Assembly: GCA_029379385.1 (NCBI GenBank)
Contig: CM055605.1
Span: forward strand, 11,691,001 to 11,755,000
Direction of reading: 5' to 3'
From: Quillaja saponaria
Taxonomy: Eukaryota; Streptophyta; Magnoliopsida; Fabales; Quillajaceae
Length of the DNA stretch: 64,000 nucleotides
This document shows positions 48,601 to 60,100 of the stretch, in pieces. Below the pieces are notes generated by a model. That model worked only from the letters and a program-made list of their open reading frames with translations. It was not told the DNA's origin and searched no databases. Positions within the stretch are counted from its first letter, which is position 1, and the number at the start of each line of letters is the position of its first letter. A program made the position numbers and the translations under genes.

Positions 48601-49196
48601 AGAAATGTTCAACCTATTGAATTTCAAGCCTTAGGAAGTAATCTCTACTTTAGGAATAGAAGATCCTTTAGTAGTATTCAACCCAGATTAATTCCTAACA
48701 TAAGTTTTAGAAGTCAAAGTCAAAGAGAAAATCAAGAAGATGAATTCTCTGAAGACATTAGTATAGGAACCAATCAAAGGATAATAAATTCAAGTGTTAA
48801 CTTTCCTATACTCCCAGGATCAAATAGTTTTTCAAGAAATCAAGAATTAAAAACTATAATTGTATCTCAGTTATTAATTGGAGAAAATGAAGACATAATT
48901 TTTTCTCACCAAAATAAAAAGAAATATAATTATGTTTTAGGTAATTTTAATTTCTCAGGGTATAAACCATACCAATTAGATGTTTTAATTGATACAGGTG
49001 CTACAACAAGTACTTGTAGAATAAATGCTTTACCTATAGAAAAATGGGTAATTATGAAGCATCCTATTTTCGCCAAGGGAATAGATGGCAGAGAAACTGT
49101 TATCGAATACAAAGCTAAAAATATACCAATATGGTTAGGAAATAAAAAATTTCTTATTCCAAAAATATTATGTTTTCCTTTAATGCATGGAGATAT
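48601..49196 (+). pseudogene. Aspartic protease region of the viral polyprotein
   Basis: The motif LIDTGATTSTC near 48985-49020 is a retropepsin-type active site (D-T/S-G). It is preceded by a variable stretch rich in Asn, Ser and Arg. The reading is cut at 49197 by a SINE tail insertion that brings in a stop. Confidence 0.75.
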
Positions 49197-49250
49197 ATAG
49201 CCGACCCCAACTAGTTTGGGATTTTAAGGCTTAGTTGAGTTGAGTTGAGT
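49197..49250 (+). mobile_element. 5'-truncated SINE tail (Au-like) with 13-bp target duplication
   Basis: The inserted 54 bp contain CCGACCCCAACTAGTTTGGG, then AAGGCTTAGTTGAGTTGAGTTG, the typical 3' end of plant Au-like SINEs with its short repeated tail. TGCATGGAGATAT (49184-49196) and TGCATGGAAATAT (49251-49263) are the target duplication, 12 of 13 identical. It lies in the protease-RT part of the viral fossil. Confidence 0.85.
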
Positions 49251-50083
49251 TGCATGGAAATATGTTGCTAGGAAATAATTTCTTGCAGAAATATTTTTCT
49301 TTAGAACTAGACAATAATTACTTGGAATTATCTTTGAATAATTCTAGAATACCTATACCTATACTTGTAGAACATAAGTATAGATGTGATAAAGGATTTG
49401 AGCCTTTTAAGAAGAAGAGTGAAATTCAAACCTTAGAAACTTCACATTGGTTTTACAAACAGTTAGAACTAAATTTTAGTGAAAATCCTTTAAAACTATG
49501 GGAAATAAATCCTAGATATTGCAGTCTAAGATTAAGTGATCCCAATAAGATAATTAGAGTTAAACCTATGGTCTATACTAAACAAGACATAGACGAATTT
49601 GAAATTCAGATAAAAGAACTATTAGAAAAAGAATTAATAGAGTCAACTACTAGTCCTCACTCTAGTCTAGCTTTTATGGTAAGAAACCACTCTGAAATAA
49701 AAAGAGGAAAAGCTATGATGGTCATCAACTACAAGAAATTAAATCAAAATCTTGAATTTGATGGTTATTTTATTCCAAGAAAGGATGTTCTTGTTAATCA
49801 AACTAGACATGCTAAATATTATAGTAAATTTGATTATAAATCAGGTTTTTGGCAGCTAAAGCTAACAGAAGAGTCAAAGCCATTGACAGCATTTAGTGCT
49901 CCATATGAACATTACCAATGGACCGTTATGCCTTTTGGTTTATATAATGCTCCACAGATATTCCAAAGATGGAAGGACAATCTCTTTAAAGACATTAAAG
50001 ATTTTTGTCTGGTTGACATAGATGATGTTCTTGTCTTTCCTAAAACAGAAAAAGAACACATAACACATTTAGAAAAAGGTTAG
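49250..50083 (+). pseudogene. Reverse transcriptase region of the caulimovirid
   Basis: Shows the palm motifs in order: KAMMVINYKKLN near 49711, YSKFDYKSGFWQLKL near 49820, FSAPYEHYQWTVMPFGL near 49890 and VDIDDVLVF at 50012-50038. The usual Tyr of the Y-x-D-D box is Asp here, while both catalytic Asp remain. A frameshift near 50083 separates the thumb region. It is a fossil. Confidence 0.85.
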
Positions 50084-50111
50084 AGATATTTTCATAAACA
50101 ATGGAATTATC

Positions 50112-50830
50112 TTGAGTCCTAAAAAGATAGAAATAGAGAAACAGGAAATAGAATTCTTAGGATTAAGACTAAGTCCTAAAGGAATTCAATTACAAGATCA
50201 TATTCTTGTAAAAATCAAAGATTTTCCTAATAACATTGTAGATAAAAAACAACTACAAATTTTTTTAGGAATATTAAATTATGGAAGAAACTTCATAAAA
50301 GATTTATCCAGAAAGGAAAAACCTTTATTAGAAAAACTCAAAAAGAATAAACAATTCTTTTGGGAAGAAAAAGATTCTCTACTAGTCCAGTCAATAAAGG
50401 ATGAGATAAACAATCTCCCTTCAGTTTATTTTCCTAAACAAGAAGATAAATTAGTTTTAGAAACTGATGCCAGTGAAGAACACTGGGGTGCAGTACTAAA
50501 AGCTATAGTAAATAAGGAAGAAAAGATTTGTGGCTATAATTTAGAAAAATTTAAGCCCAATGAGATTAATTAAATTATTTATGAAAAAGAACTCTTAGCC
50601 ATAAAAAATGGTATTAAGAGATTTCATATTTTTCTTGCTCCTGAAAAATTTCTTATACGTACTGATAATCAATCAGTAAAGAATTTTCTAAAATCAAGAA
50701 AATGAGAGGAGAATCCAAGAAGGATTCGATGGTATAATTATATTTGTCAATATTCTTTTGATATAGAACATATCAAAGGTAACAACAATTTTCTTGTAGA
50801 TTTCTTAAGCAGGAATGAGCCAGAAAAAGG
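50112..50830 (+). pseudogene. RT thumb and RNase H region
   Basis: Starts with IEFLGLRLSPKGIQLQ. RNase H follows, with LVLETDASEEHWGAVL near 50455, then KELLAIKNGIKRF and RTDNQSVKNFL. Stops occur at 50572 and near 50703. The polyprotein would end near 50830, overlapping the start of the next frame, as in compact caulimovirid genomes. Confidence 0.8.
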
Positions 50831-52206
50831 ATAAAGGAAAAAAGCCTTTATTCGAATCAACAGGCGAATGGACAACTGTCAAGCCTAAAGCAAAGATCAA
50901 TCCTAAACAAGGACAATCCTCAAGTGCTAGCAAGAATCATAAACAAGGACAGTCCATAAACAGACAAAATGCCCATGTTAATGAAATAATGCAGCCAGCA
51001 TATTTCAGGTACAATCTTCATACTATGTATAGTAGACCACTATACATTCAACCACCTCAATCAATACAATATCAGCCTCCTCAATATATATAGTACTCAC
51101 AAAACCCACTAAGTCAACCCATGTCCTATTCACAAACAGTGAAAAAGGCAGAAAAAATAGTACTTCAAGAAAAGAAAGAAGAAGCTAAACAAGTTTCAGA
51201 TTTCTTTAACCCAGACCAGAAAACTTATATGAACTATTAAATGGAGTATGAAAATTCCATATTCTTTAGAAAAAATCAGTTTTTAGAAAATACATGGGAA
51301 AGCTTGCAGAAGAATTAGTTAATCAAGCTAATATTTTCAAAAACTTCAAAATTCTTACTAAAAAAGTACTTAAAGAAGTTAATTAGGACAAAAATGTTAA
51401 TTTTGAATAGATTAACACTATTTTCGAATTATCTGAATTATTGGGAAGTCAAACAGACGATGATCCAATATTTCAAAAGGTTAAGAGAATTAGTCTCTAT
51501 GAAAAATCCAATATAATTATCCCAACAGAATTATCTTTCAAAATAACCAGTAGCATAAACAATGCTCATCATTTCAAGTTAATGAAAAAATTAGAGCAAT
51601 TTTTCTTTAATATTCATATTCCTTCTGATTATTGAGAAATCAATATTTCAAAATTATCTTTCAGTTCTTATGAAAGTCTTGACATGGAAAGTGTTAAGAT
51701 GAGATTCGTTGGAACAATTATCCTAGAAAAGGATAAATTTGAAAAACTTTCAGGACTAAGTTCTTTTCTCAAAACCATGATCCTTTACTCCATCATAAAA
51801 GATTAGTCAAGATCCTGATTTTGACCTTTCAGAAGATGATCAGACTCTCCTAGTCAGACAAACAATCACTGGAGATCAATACTATGTTAAAAGTCTTAGT
51901 CAGCTTGTCAGAAAGGAAGATTTTATATTAAGTGAAGATTTCTTTAAAATCATAGATGGAAAAAGAATCTTTACTACAGCTCTACCAGTTCAGTACAACA
52001 GATCCAGAGATCAGATAGAATTTTGTGATCAGATTCTAAGAAAGATAAAACTCTTCGAGGTAGAAGGCCCTGAAGATCTTATTACTGATGCAGAGATGGA
52101 ATACAATCTTGCAAACAGAGCAAACAGTGCTTGTAGCATGAGTGATGGTGCTGACACGTATGACAGTGTTACAGAACATAACATTGACAACATGATGGAA
52201 CCATGA
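50815..52206 (+). pseudogene. Downstream pararetroviral frame of unknown function
   Basis: The ATG at 50815 overlaps the end of the RNase H region. The first part (to 51093) is Lys/Gln/Ser-rich, then Gln/Pro/Tyr-rich. Later pieces at 51441-51635 and about 51810-52206 continue with broken frame. Many caulimovirids have a transactivator/viroplasmin or unknown frame at this position. No domain is recognised with confidence here, so no function is assigned. Confidence 0.5.
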
Positions 52207-52474
52207 CAATGACATCTCCACCACAGAAAGCTGAGTAGTCGTTTTCTGAAAAAGACAGAAAGTTGATGAGTCAGCATCCCAACAAAATAAAGATGGCAAG
52301 TCATTATCTGAAGAAGACAGACAAATGGCAAGTCACTTTCAAAAGGGACACCTCAGCTAAAAAAGATAATGTATATCTACACTTTAGCAAAAATAATCTT
52401 CTTTACAGCAAATAAAGGAGATTCATTCTTATCTCTTTACCTAATATGATAATGATGTATGTAAGAAATTTTCC

Positions 52475-52482
52475 TATAAATA
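52475..52482 (+). promoter_or_regulatory. Pararetroviral pregenomic-RNA promoter, TATA box
   Basis: TATAAATA lies downstream of all viral frames and is preceded by TGAC-containing blocks at 52205-52330 and by AAGACAGA repeats. This is the usual place for the caulimovirid pregenomic promoter. Transcription would start near 52505-52515, just before the inverted CTGCAAG block. Confidence 0.65.
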
Positions 52483-52523
52483 GGGTGATGCTTAGGCCTT
52501 GTAAATAATCTTAGAATTTCATT

Positions 52524-54295
52524 GCGCTGCAAGGTAGCCTGCAAAGCTGCAAGCTAGGCTACATCACTAGGCTGCAGCCTAGCGATGCAGCACACTCGCA
52601 CACACACACTTACCCGACCCCCTCTCCCACGCAATAATTGACCCCACCCCCCCCCTCTGCAATAATTGACACACTCCTCACATTCAAACTCTTCTCACTT
52701 TCAAACTCTTCCCACTTTCAAACTCTCCTTACTTTGATCACTCGTTTCTCACCTCACAGACTCTCCTCCAACAAACTCAACTTATTCATCCCTTATTTTC
52801 TTATCTATAATTACGTTCATTTCTTTTGTCCTTTAATATTTTCATGTTCTTCCTATTTTGATCTCTCTTACCTTTTATTTACAAGCAAAATATTGGTAAG
52901 TTATACAAATTTTAATTTAAAAAATTATTATTATTAGTTAAATTAAATTATTTTCTTATTGAAAATTGTATTTACAATATATTATTTTTACAAATTTTAA
53001 TCATATATATTACGATTAATTTATATTATTTATTATAATTAGTAATATTTACTTATTAATTATTTAAATTACGTATACTATTTAATTTTTTAAAAATAAA
53101 ATATAAATAAAAATTATATAAACCATTTAATGTTAAAATCGATATATATGTTCTATTATGCTAAGTTTATTTATGTTGGTTTTTTAGGATTATTGTTTAA
53201 ATCACGTTGCCGGTGTTGATACTTTTTGCTCATTTACTTCTTACCTGGTAAGTCATAAAGTTGTATTTATTTTGTAGAAAGTTGTATTTATTATTATTGT
53301 ATGCATATACCTATATTTGCAGTAGTTTTATATTCTAATTGTTGAAATATTAATTTTTATTATTTGTTATAATTAAAAATTTGTTGTAATTGTAATTTTC
53401 ATGATAATTGCAATAATTAGTATATTTATGATATGATAAATTATTAACTTTTTCATGTTTAAATTAATAAATAATATTTATAAATTTAAAATAGTAATTA
53501 TGTGACACTTAAATTAATTAGTAATTTTGTGACGTTTAAATTAGTCAGTAATTTTGTCTGCCTTAAAATAGTAATTTAATGAGTTTTGAAATAATTAATA
53601 ATTTTGTATTTGTATGCTTTAATGTAATATATTAATTAGTAATTTTGATAGTTTTAAATTAGTTAGTAATTTTGATACTTTTAAATTAGTTAATAAATTT
53701 ATTACGAAATTAAAATTTATTTAATTCATAATAATTATGGTAAGTAATATACCTATGATAAATAGTGATTTTATAATGATAAATAATAATTTTATTATTT
53801 TTTAAGAAATAGTAATTTTATTTTAAAATTTGTGGCTAATTATATAAATAATATTTTTTTTTGGAAAATTTATAGTAATATATTTATGATAAATAGATTT
53901 TTTTGTATTTGTATGTTTTAATGTAATTAATTTATAGATAGTACTTTTATGTTTTAATATGTAATGAGATTTTTTATTATTTAATTAATTCATAATAGGC
54001 AAAATAAATATTTATAATTAACTTAAAGATGAAACCATAATATTTTAATATAATTAATTTAAAATATACATTATAAGTAATAAATTTGTGTTGTTTGAAT
54101 TAATTAGTAATTTGGATTGTTTTAATTTGAATAAATTGTGATGTTTGAATTAATTAGTAATTTGGGTATTATAATTTGAATCATTTATTATTATTAGTAG
54201 TCTATAGTTAATTTAAGTAAATTAGTGAATTCATTAACAATATAAGGAGAAAATTTTATAATATTTTAAAGCATTTTGAAGCTGCAAGTTTGATA
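52524..54295 (+). other. Leader/intron-like region of the MULE transposase
   Basis: Begins with the CTGCAAG-rich block (52524-52600), partly self-complementary (GGCTGCAGCC core). A CA and C-rich tract follows, then repeats of TTCAAACTCTTC-like units to about 52735. After 52900 the DNA is very AT-rich up to the first ATG of the transposase frame. It contains repeated TTAGTAATTTTG-like motifs at 53510-53700. This looks like an untranslated leader and large intron. No other gene was seen. Confidence 0.5.
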
Positions 54296-55350
54296 ATGGA
54301 AGAAATTAGAATTATGTGTTACATTAATGGTAAGATGCGTACTGGTTCGAACGAGCTTGAATACGATTCAGGTTCCGTTAAGGGCATTAGTGTACCCAAG
54401 CGTATCAAGTAGGCAGAGTTTCATGCTCGTTTATGCAAGTCCTTAAAGGTTGATAGAAGAAGAGAGTACCTCACTATAATTTGTCGATGTCCAAGTACTA
54501 TTAATAATTCAACCCACTATAGTCCAGTTGTAGTAGTTGATGATGAGGACTTGTACAGCATGTTACAGCATGCCAATGTGCAAGGCCTTGGATTTATTTT
54601 AGAGATTTATTTACATAGGCACGCACTTCATGATGAGTCTTTGTCTCGTGTTCAGAGTCACGACACACTTGACCGGGATCCTGAAAACATATTCATGGAA
54701 TCCCCCACCACTAGGCGGCAATACAATCAGCTCAGTTCTCATGTTGCAGGAGAAGCATCAACATCTCTTAGGCCGTATTCACTGATGAATTACTCAGAAG
54801 CGCATGGAGAAGATATTGGCGATGAACAAGATATCCCTGATTTGAACGTTGATCCTCATTTTAACATTGAAATGGATGACAATGATATTATCGAGGCTCC
54901 TGAAGAAGATTTATTTGCCGAATATGTCCTGAATCCCTTTTACACGGACGTGAACATTGCCATGGCACGTGCAGTAAACTCTGTTATTGTTCCAAATGCA
55001 TAATGGGAGTTGCATAATGAATTTTACAATGGCATGTTGTTCAACACGAAGGCCGAGTTAAAAAATACTATTAAATACTGGCACATTATAAACTACGTGG
55101 CTTTCATAGTCGTTGAGTCCAAAAAGGACACATGGGATATCAGTTGCAAGCTCCACGAACAGGGTTGCAAGTGGAGGTTGCGATGACATTTTAGTAAAAG
55201 ATTTGAAAAGTTTCAGATTATGAAATTGGATGTCGCTCACAACTGTGTTTATAGTGAAATGACTCAGGATCATTATAATCTGGACAAAGGGATCATTGCT
55301 GAATATATCAAAAATATTATCAATGAAGACCCTACTACACCAGGAGCTGT
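54296..55350 (+). pseudogene. MuDR-like transposase, N-terminal part only
   Basis: One frame from the ATG at 54296 to the right inverted repeat, with in-frame stops at 54410, 55001 and 55184. It has DDEDLYSMLQHANVQG, a long acidic middle part, then the MuDR DNA-binding region: FNTKAELKNTIKYWHI, a Cys-rich CKLHEQGCKWRLR stretch, and a DVAHNC...DHYNL phrase ending IKNIINEDP. The catalytic DDE and SWIM regions are missing because the frame runs straight into the repeat at 55351. This is an internal-deletion derivative that cannot move itself. Confidence 0.8.
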
Positions 55351-55585
55351 GGGGATAAAAACTAGGGTGAAACCGTGTTTACAAAACACGGTTTCAGTCA
55401 ACATCAGCTTGGCTCGTGAGGTGTGTGCTGTGGGGTCCGTGGGCCGACGCGACATGCTTAGTCGAATCGAGAAACCATGTTTTCAAAAGACGGTTTCAGA
55501 CTTTACCTTATTCTGGCTATTAAAGTAAAAAATTTACCGTTTTGTACAAAAATTATACAATTTGGACCCTTATGTCCAAAAACCC
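55351..55585 (-). repeat. Right terminal inverted repeat of the 10.1-kb MULE
   Basis: Inverted partner of 45445-45678. It carries the GAAACCGTG...CACGGTTTC palindrome at 55371-55398 and a second, imperfect one near 55480-55505. Its extreme end, read inward, is GGGTTTTTGGACATAAGG. Confidence 0.85.
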
Positions 55586-55720
55586 CAATGTCTCCTATTG
55601 CTTGGAAACTCTTCCATATTTTCTCTAATCTTGACACGTCAACGCCAACTGTCACTTCCATCAATGATGTCCGTACATGATGGTCCCTACTTATGTTTGT
55701 AAATGAACCAACCTTTAATT
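55586..55720 (-). pseudogene. Amino-acid permease (AAP-type) relic, 5' part of the split exon
   Basis: On the minus strand the stretch just outside the right repeat reads VRTSLMEVTVGVDVS, then IWKSFQAIGDI. The family continues this as AFAYxYS, which is exactly what resumes at 45444 on the far side of the insertion. Upstream of about 55690 the frame degrades (near SFTNIS) and earlier exons are not visible. With the 3' part it forms one interrupted exon. Confidence 0.85.
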
Positions 55721-57130
55721 AGGCTATAAATAAGGATATTGATACGTAGAAAATGTAATTGTTATATAGATGGAGGGGGGGACCTTCCATGCTAAAAAAT
55801 AACTACTTTATTGTTTTTATTTTGAAAATTATTTATTTTCAATTTTTGATGCTTTCTCTTTCTCCCTTCTCTCCCTGCTTCTTTTGTCAATTTCTCTTTT
55901 TTATCTTTTCTTCAGCCTATCAAAGAAGCAGAATTAAATATAAGATTTGCATATTAAATGGAATGGCTAGCAGATCTAACTTGATAGGCCGACTTGGGTA
56001 GTGTCGTTTATAGTATTTGTGTCAGGCAATGATGATGGCTAGCAGATTTGTAAACACGAATTTTAAGCATGTAAAAGAAATAACAAGAAACGTGTACAAA
56101 ATAATATTTGTATTAATTTATATCAGTAAATAGGGTACAAACTCTATTGAAATTTTTTACAATAAAAAGAACAATTACTCTAATTCGATCTCCTTGAAAG
56201 TTTATTTAATTTGAGGGCTTGAAAGCTTGACCCCTAATGAAATGATGTTGATACTTCAATATGATGATTTAGATTGTTGTTTAGGATGTAGTTGACAGAT
56301 TTTCAAGTGCATGTGGCTTGATTGCAAGAGTCAAATGCATGAGGCTAGATCCATTTGTATAAAGAACTATTTTGGATTTATTGTTCTTGTGAAATCACTG
56401 GTTGATTTGGGATGGATTGTTTGGGCTTCGTGGGCTTTGAGTTTAATCATGAAGTTAATTTCTTATACGAGGGCTAATGGAGGTTGATATTGTACAAGTT
56501 GATTTTGGTCACAAACTAGATTTAAATCTATATACTTTGTGCTTGTTTAGAGAGACCAAAATCGATTTAAATCTATATACTTTGTGCTTGTTTAGAGATG
56601 ATCATTTGATGAATGGTTGAATGCTCGAATCTACAAATGATTCGAGAAAAATCTTGAAGGCTGGAAGTTCCACAGGGTCCTGAGATTTGGATTCTGTAGA
56701 GTTCTGAAGCTTCTCTCTTTTTCCTTCTTCTTCCTCATTCTTTAAATGGTGAGTAAGCCATCTATTTATAGAGCTTTGAGGAGAACTTATGCCACATGGA
56801 AAAGTCTCATTAGATGACACGTGTTTTGCCTTTATTTGAGAATATTAATCTCTCTTTGTCATAATTGATACATGGCAAGATTTTGTTGACCACAAATATT
56901 CTACATGTAAATTATTTTATACACGCTGCATCTTATGATTTGTTGATTTAACACCAAATGTTATGTTTCCATTAGTCATCGTTGTTACACATGAGAACTT
57001 CGATGCAATGCATGACACTTTGTAATTTATAGTTTTGATGCCTTGTAGGTACCTCGTGACAATTTATTATAAGCACATATTTATTCTACAATGACACACA
57101 TATCTGAATCATTCATTGTAACATCTCCGA
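55721..57130. other. Gene-free stretch before the gypsy relic
   Basis: No gene recognised. A ~37-bp unit (GATTTAAATCTATATACTTT...) occurs twice at about 56518-56554 and 56564-56600. Pyrimidine-rich DNA at 55850-55915 is compositional. The 5' LTR and gag of the following gypsy element could not be recognised here. Confidence 0.5.
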
Positions 57131-57139
57131 TTCATTTGT

Positions 57140-60100
57140 TGTATATGTTGCATTTGTTGCATCTAGATTTTTCAAATTCAAAGAATGAAGTGGAGGTGGA
57201 GTACGCAGGAATTTCTTTGCCTACCTTGATAGATTGTAACATGCAGTATTAGGAAAATAGTAAGTATCAAACAATGAAGGTGTCTGGTTTTGTCAAGAAG
57301 CAGGCTATGCTGGTGCTTGTTGATAGTGGCAGTACCTATAATTTCATTGTTGCTGCTGTTGTTAAGAAATTGAGATTATAACTCACCAAACTGAGACTCT
57401 AAAGGAGATAGTGGAAAATGGAAGTATAGTCTAGGTTTCAAATACTTGCAATGGAAGATTCAAATATTGTTTTCACAACCAATTTCTTAACCATGCCATT
57501 AGAGAGTTATGGAATGGTATTTAAGGTACAATGGCTGGCTACAATGAGAAATATTGAGTGGAATTTTCACTTGCTGCACGTGAGTTTTGTATGGCAAGGT
57601 ACCAATGTAGTACTAGAAGGGAATTAATTGAGTAGCATAGCTTAGAAAGACAAGGAGGAATCCTTAATGAAGATAAGTGGCCAAAAACAAGTAATATTGA
57701 TACAAGTGGAGAGACACTGTAATAAGAGTTCATCATCAGATATGCAATTCTAGTCAGTAGGACAAGCCAGAGAGTCCAACAATTATGCTGCCTTAAGAGA
57801 ACTACTAGAGGAGTTTAAGGATTTTTTGTAGAACTAAAGTGGTTGCCACCTTCTAAGCCTTTTAACCACTGCATCCATCTAAAAGAAGGATCTTAGGCTA
57901 TTTTAATTAAAGACCTATTGGTATAGGCCCTTGCAGAAAGGCATTATTGAAAAGCTAGTCCAAGAAATGTTGCATAACCAGATCATTAGACATGGCACTA
58001 GTGCCTTTGCATTTCCAGTGGTGTTGGCAAAGAAAAAGGATGATACATGAAGATTTTTTGTAGACTACAAGAAATTGAATCTTATAACAATAAAGAAAAA
58101 GTATCCTATACCCTTGGTGGAAGAGCTCCTAGATGAATTGTTTGCAGCTAAATTCTTTTCTAAACTAAACTTGAAATCTGGTTGCCATCATATTAGGATG
58201 AAGGAAGCAGACATCCATAAAACAACCTTCAAAACTCATGAAGATTTGTATGAGTTTGCTATAATGACTAATGCACTTGCAACCTTCCAAGGTCTTATGA
58301 ACAGTATCTTTAAGGCATTATTGAGGAAATATGTGTTAGTTTTCTTTGATGACATTCTCATATATAGCACCAATTAGAAGAAACATCTGCTGCACATCCG
58401 AAAAGTGTTACAATTGTTGAGAATGCATACTCTTTTTGTTGAAAGAAGTAAATGCACTTTTGGCAGCAGATTTGTGGAGTACTTAGGCCATACTATATAT
58501 GTAAAAGGAGTCAATGCTGATCTAAAAAATCAAGGCAACAATTGAGTGGCCTAAACCTAATATAGCCAAGTCCTTGAGAAGGTTTCTAGATTTGACTAGC
58601 TATTACAAAAGATTCATACACTGTTATGGTAAGGTTAGCAGGCCTCTCACATAGCTCCTCATGAAGAACAATTTGTTTTGAATGAGCAAGCAGTAGAGGC
58701 ATTTCAGAAGCTCAAAATTTTGATAACTCAAGAACCAGTCTTAACTTTTACCCAGCTATGAAGAGTTATTTGTAATTGAAGTATATGCAAGTGGAGTGGG
58801 GATAAGAGTTATTTTGTTATAACAGGGTTATCCTTTGGCTTTTATAAACAAAGCTCTTGGACCTAGGCCTTTCTCTTTATTAACATATGAGAAGGAACTC
58901 CTTGTTGTGGTGTATGATGTCAACAAATGGAAGCATTATTTTCTTCGAAGGCATTCCACTATCAATCAGATCATCAAGCCCTTAAGTATATGCTTGAGTA
59001 GAATGAGTGCAACCTCAGTCTTCAGAAGTGGTTAGCTAAGTTGATGATGATGAATTTATACAATTATGCATAAGAAATGAAAGGAAAACACTATGGCTGA
59101 TGATTTATCAAGAATTTCTTGACAATTTCAAGAAGTTTAGTGTCTAGCCATTTATGTGGTTACTTCTGATATGTGGAGGAAGGTAAATGATAGTTAGGAA
59201 AAGGATGGGAAACTTGCAAGTCTCATTGAACAATTGAAGCTCAGAGTTCCTGGATGGTCTAAATACTTTTGAGAGAATGATCAGCTAAGGAGGAAGGGTA
59301 AATTGGTAGTGGAAAACAATTAGTAGCTGCAGATAGAATTTTTGGAATTATTCCACTCAAGATCAGTAGGTGATCATTTAAGAACAAAGGCTACTCTCAA
59401 AAGATTGCAAGAAGTGTTTTATTGGAATGGAATGTGGAAAATCGTTAGGAATTATATAAGATGCTGTGAGATATGCCAAAAGTAAAAAAATGATAATAGT
59501 GTCTATCCTGATCCACTATAACATCTACCTATTCCTAACATAATATGGTTCCATTTTTTATGGATTTTTATAGCTGGTCTACCTGGAAGTACACAAGCAT
59601 TTTGGTGATAATGGTCCATTATTAAAGGACAGACTCTCTAAGTTTGGCTTTTTCATTGGACTTAAACATCCTTATACAATATTGACAGTGGCACAAGCAT
59701 ACATGGACAACATTTACAAGGTTCATGGATTTCCTATAGATATAATGTCATATAATAATTCTATCTTTATGTCCAACTTTTGGAAGGAGTTTTTCTAGTT
59801 GCAACTGGTGAAACTAAATCATTCTATAACCTATCATCCTCAATCTAATGGCCAGAATGAGATACTTAATAGAATATTAGAAACTTATCTAAGGTAGTTT
59901 ATGGGAAAGTGTCTTAAACAATAGATTTATTAGCTGCCTTAAGCACAATAATAATATAATACCAATTCTCATAATGGAATAGGAATAAGCTATTATAAGA
60001 GAATGTTTGGTCAAGATCCCTCATGCCATATTTCTTATGTACCTAGAGATTCACTAGATGATGCAATAGACAAGTCTCTTACCTGTAGGGAGTCCATGCA

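Larger units (their letters stand above)
45795..52523 (+). mobile_element. Endogenous caulimovirid (plant pararetrovirus) copy, degraded
   Basis: A 6.7-kb stretch has in order a tRNA-Met primer site, a capsid region with zinc knuckle, a 30K-type movement region, aspartic protease, reverse transcriptase, RNase H, an extra downstream frame and a TATA-box promoter. This is a caulimovirid set, with no LTRs and no integrase. Capsid before movement protein recalls cavemo/solendovirus-like genomes rather than badna- or petuviruses. Many stops and frameshifts, plus a SINE tail insertion, break the frames. It is a fossil copy and cannot encode intact viral proteins as it stands. Borders are inferred from the flanking inverted block. 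Confidence 0.8.
45445..55585. mobile_element. 10.1-kb Mutator-like element containing an endogenous pararetrovirus
   Basis: Terminal inverted repeats of about 234 bp (45445-45678 and 55351-55585) begin GAGTTTTTGGAC and GGGTTTTTGGAC. They are about 90% identical by eye. A 10-bp target duplication flanks them, as for Mutator-like elements. The interior has, left to right, a hairpin and CTGCAAG-rich block, a 6.7-kb caulimovirid copy, a pyrimidine-rich and AT-rich leader, and the N-terminal part of a MuDR-like transposase that runs into the right repeat. Both halves of an amino-acid permease exon lie immediately outside. Whether the virus DNA entered before or after the element jumped cannot be read from one copy. 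Confidence 0.8.

Noticed and set aside
52029..52331. Minus-strand 100-codon frame
   Set aside because: Lies antisense to the last viral frame and the promoter region; no motif.
45445..55585. The inverted repeats as viral terminal repeats (LTR-like) of the pararetrovirus
   Set aside because: They are inverted, not direct, lie outside a transposase fragment, and are flanked by a 10-bp target duplication in a permease exon, which fits a Mutator-like element.
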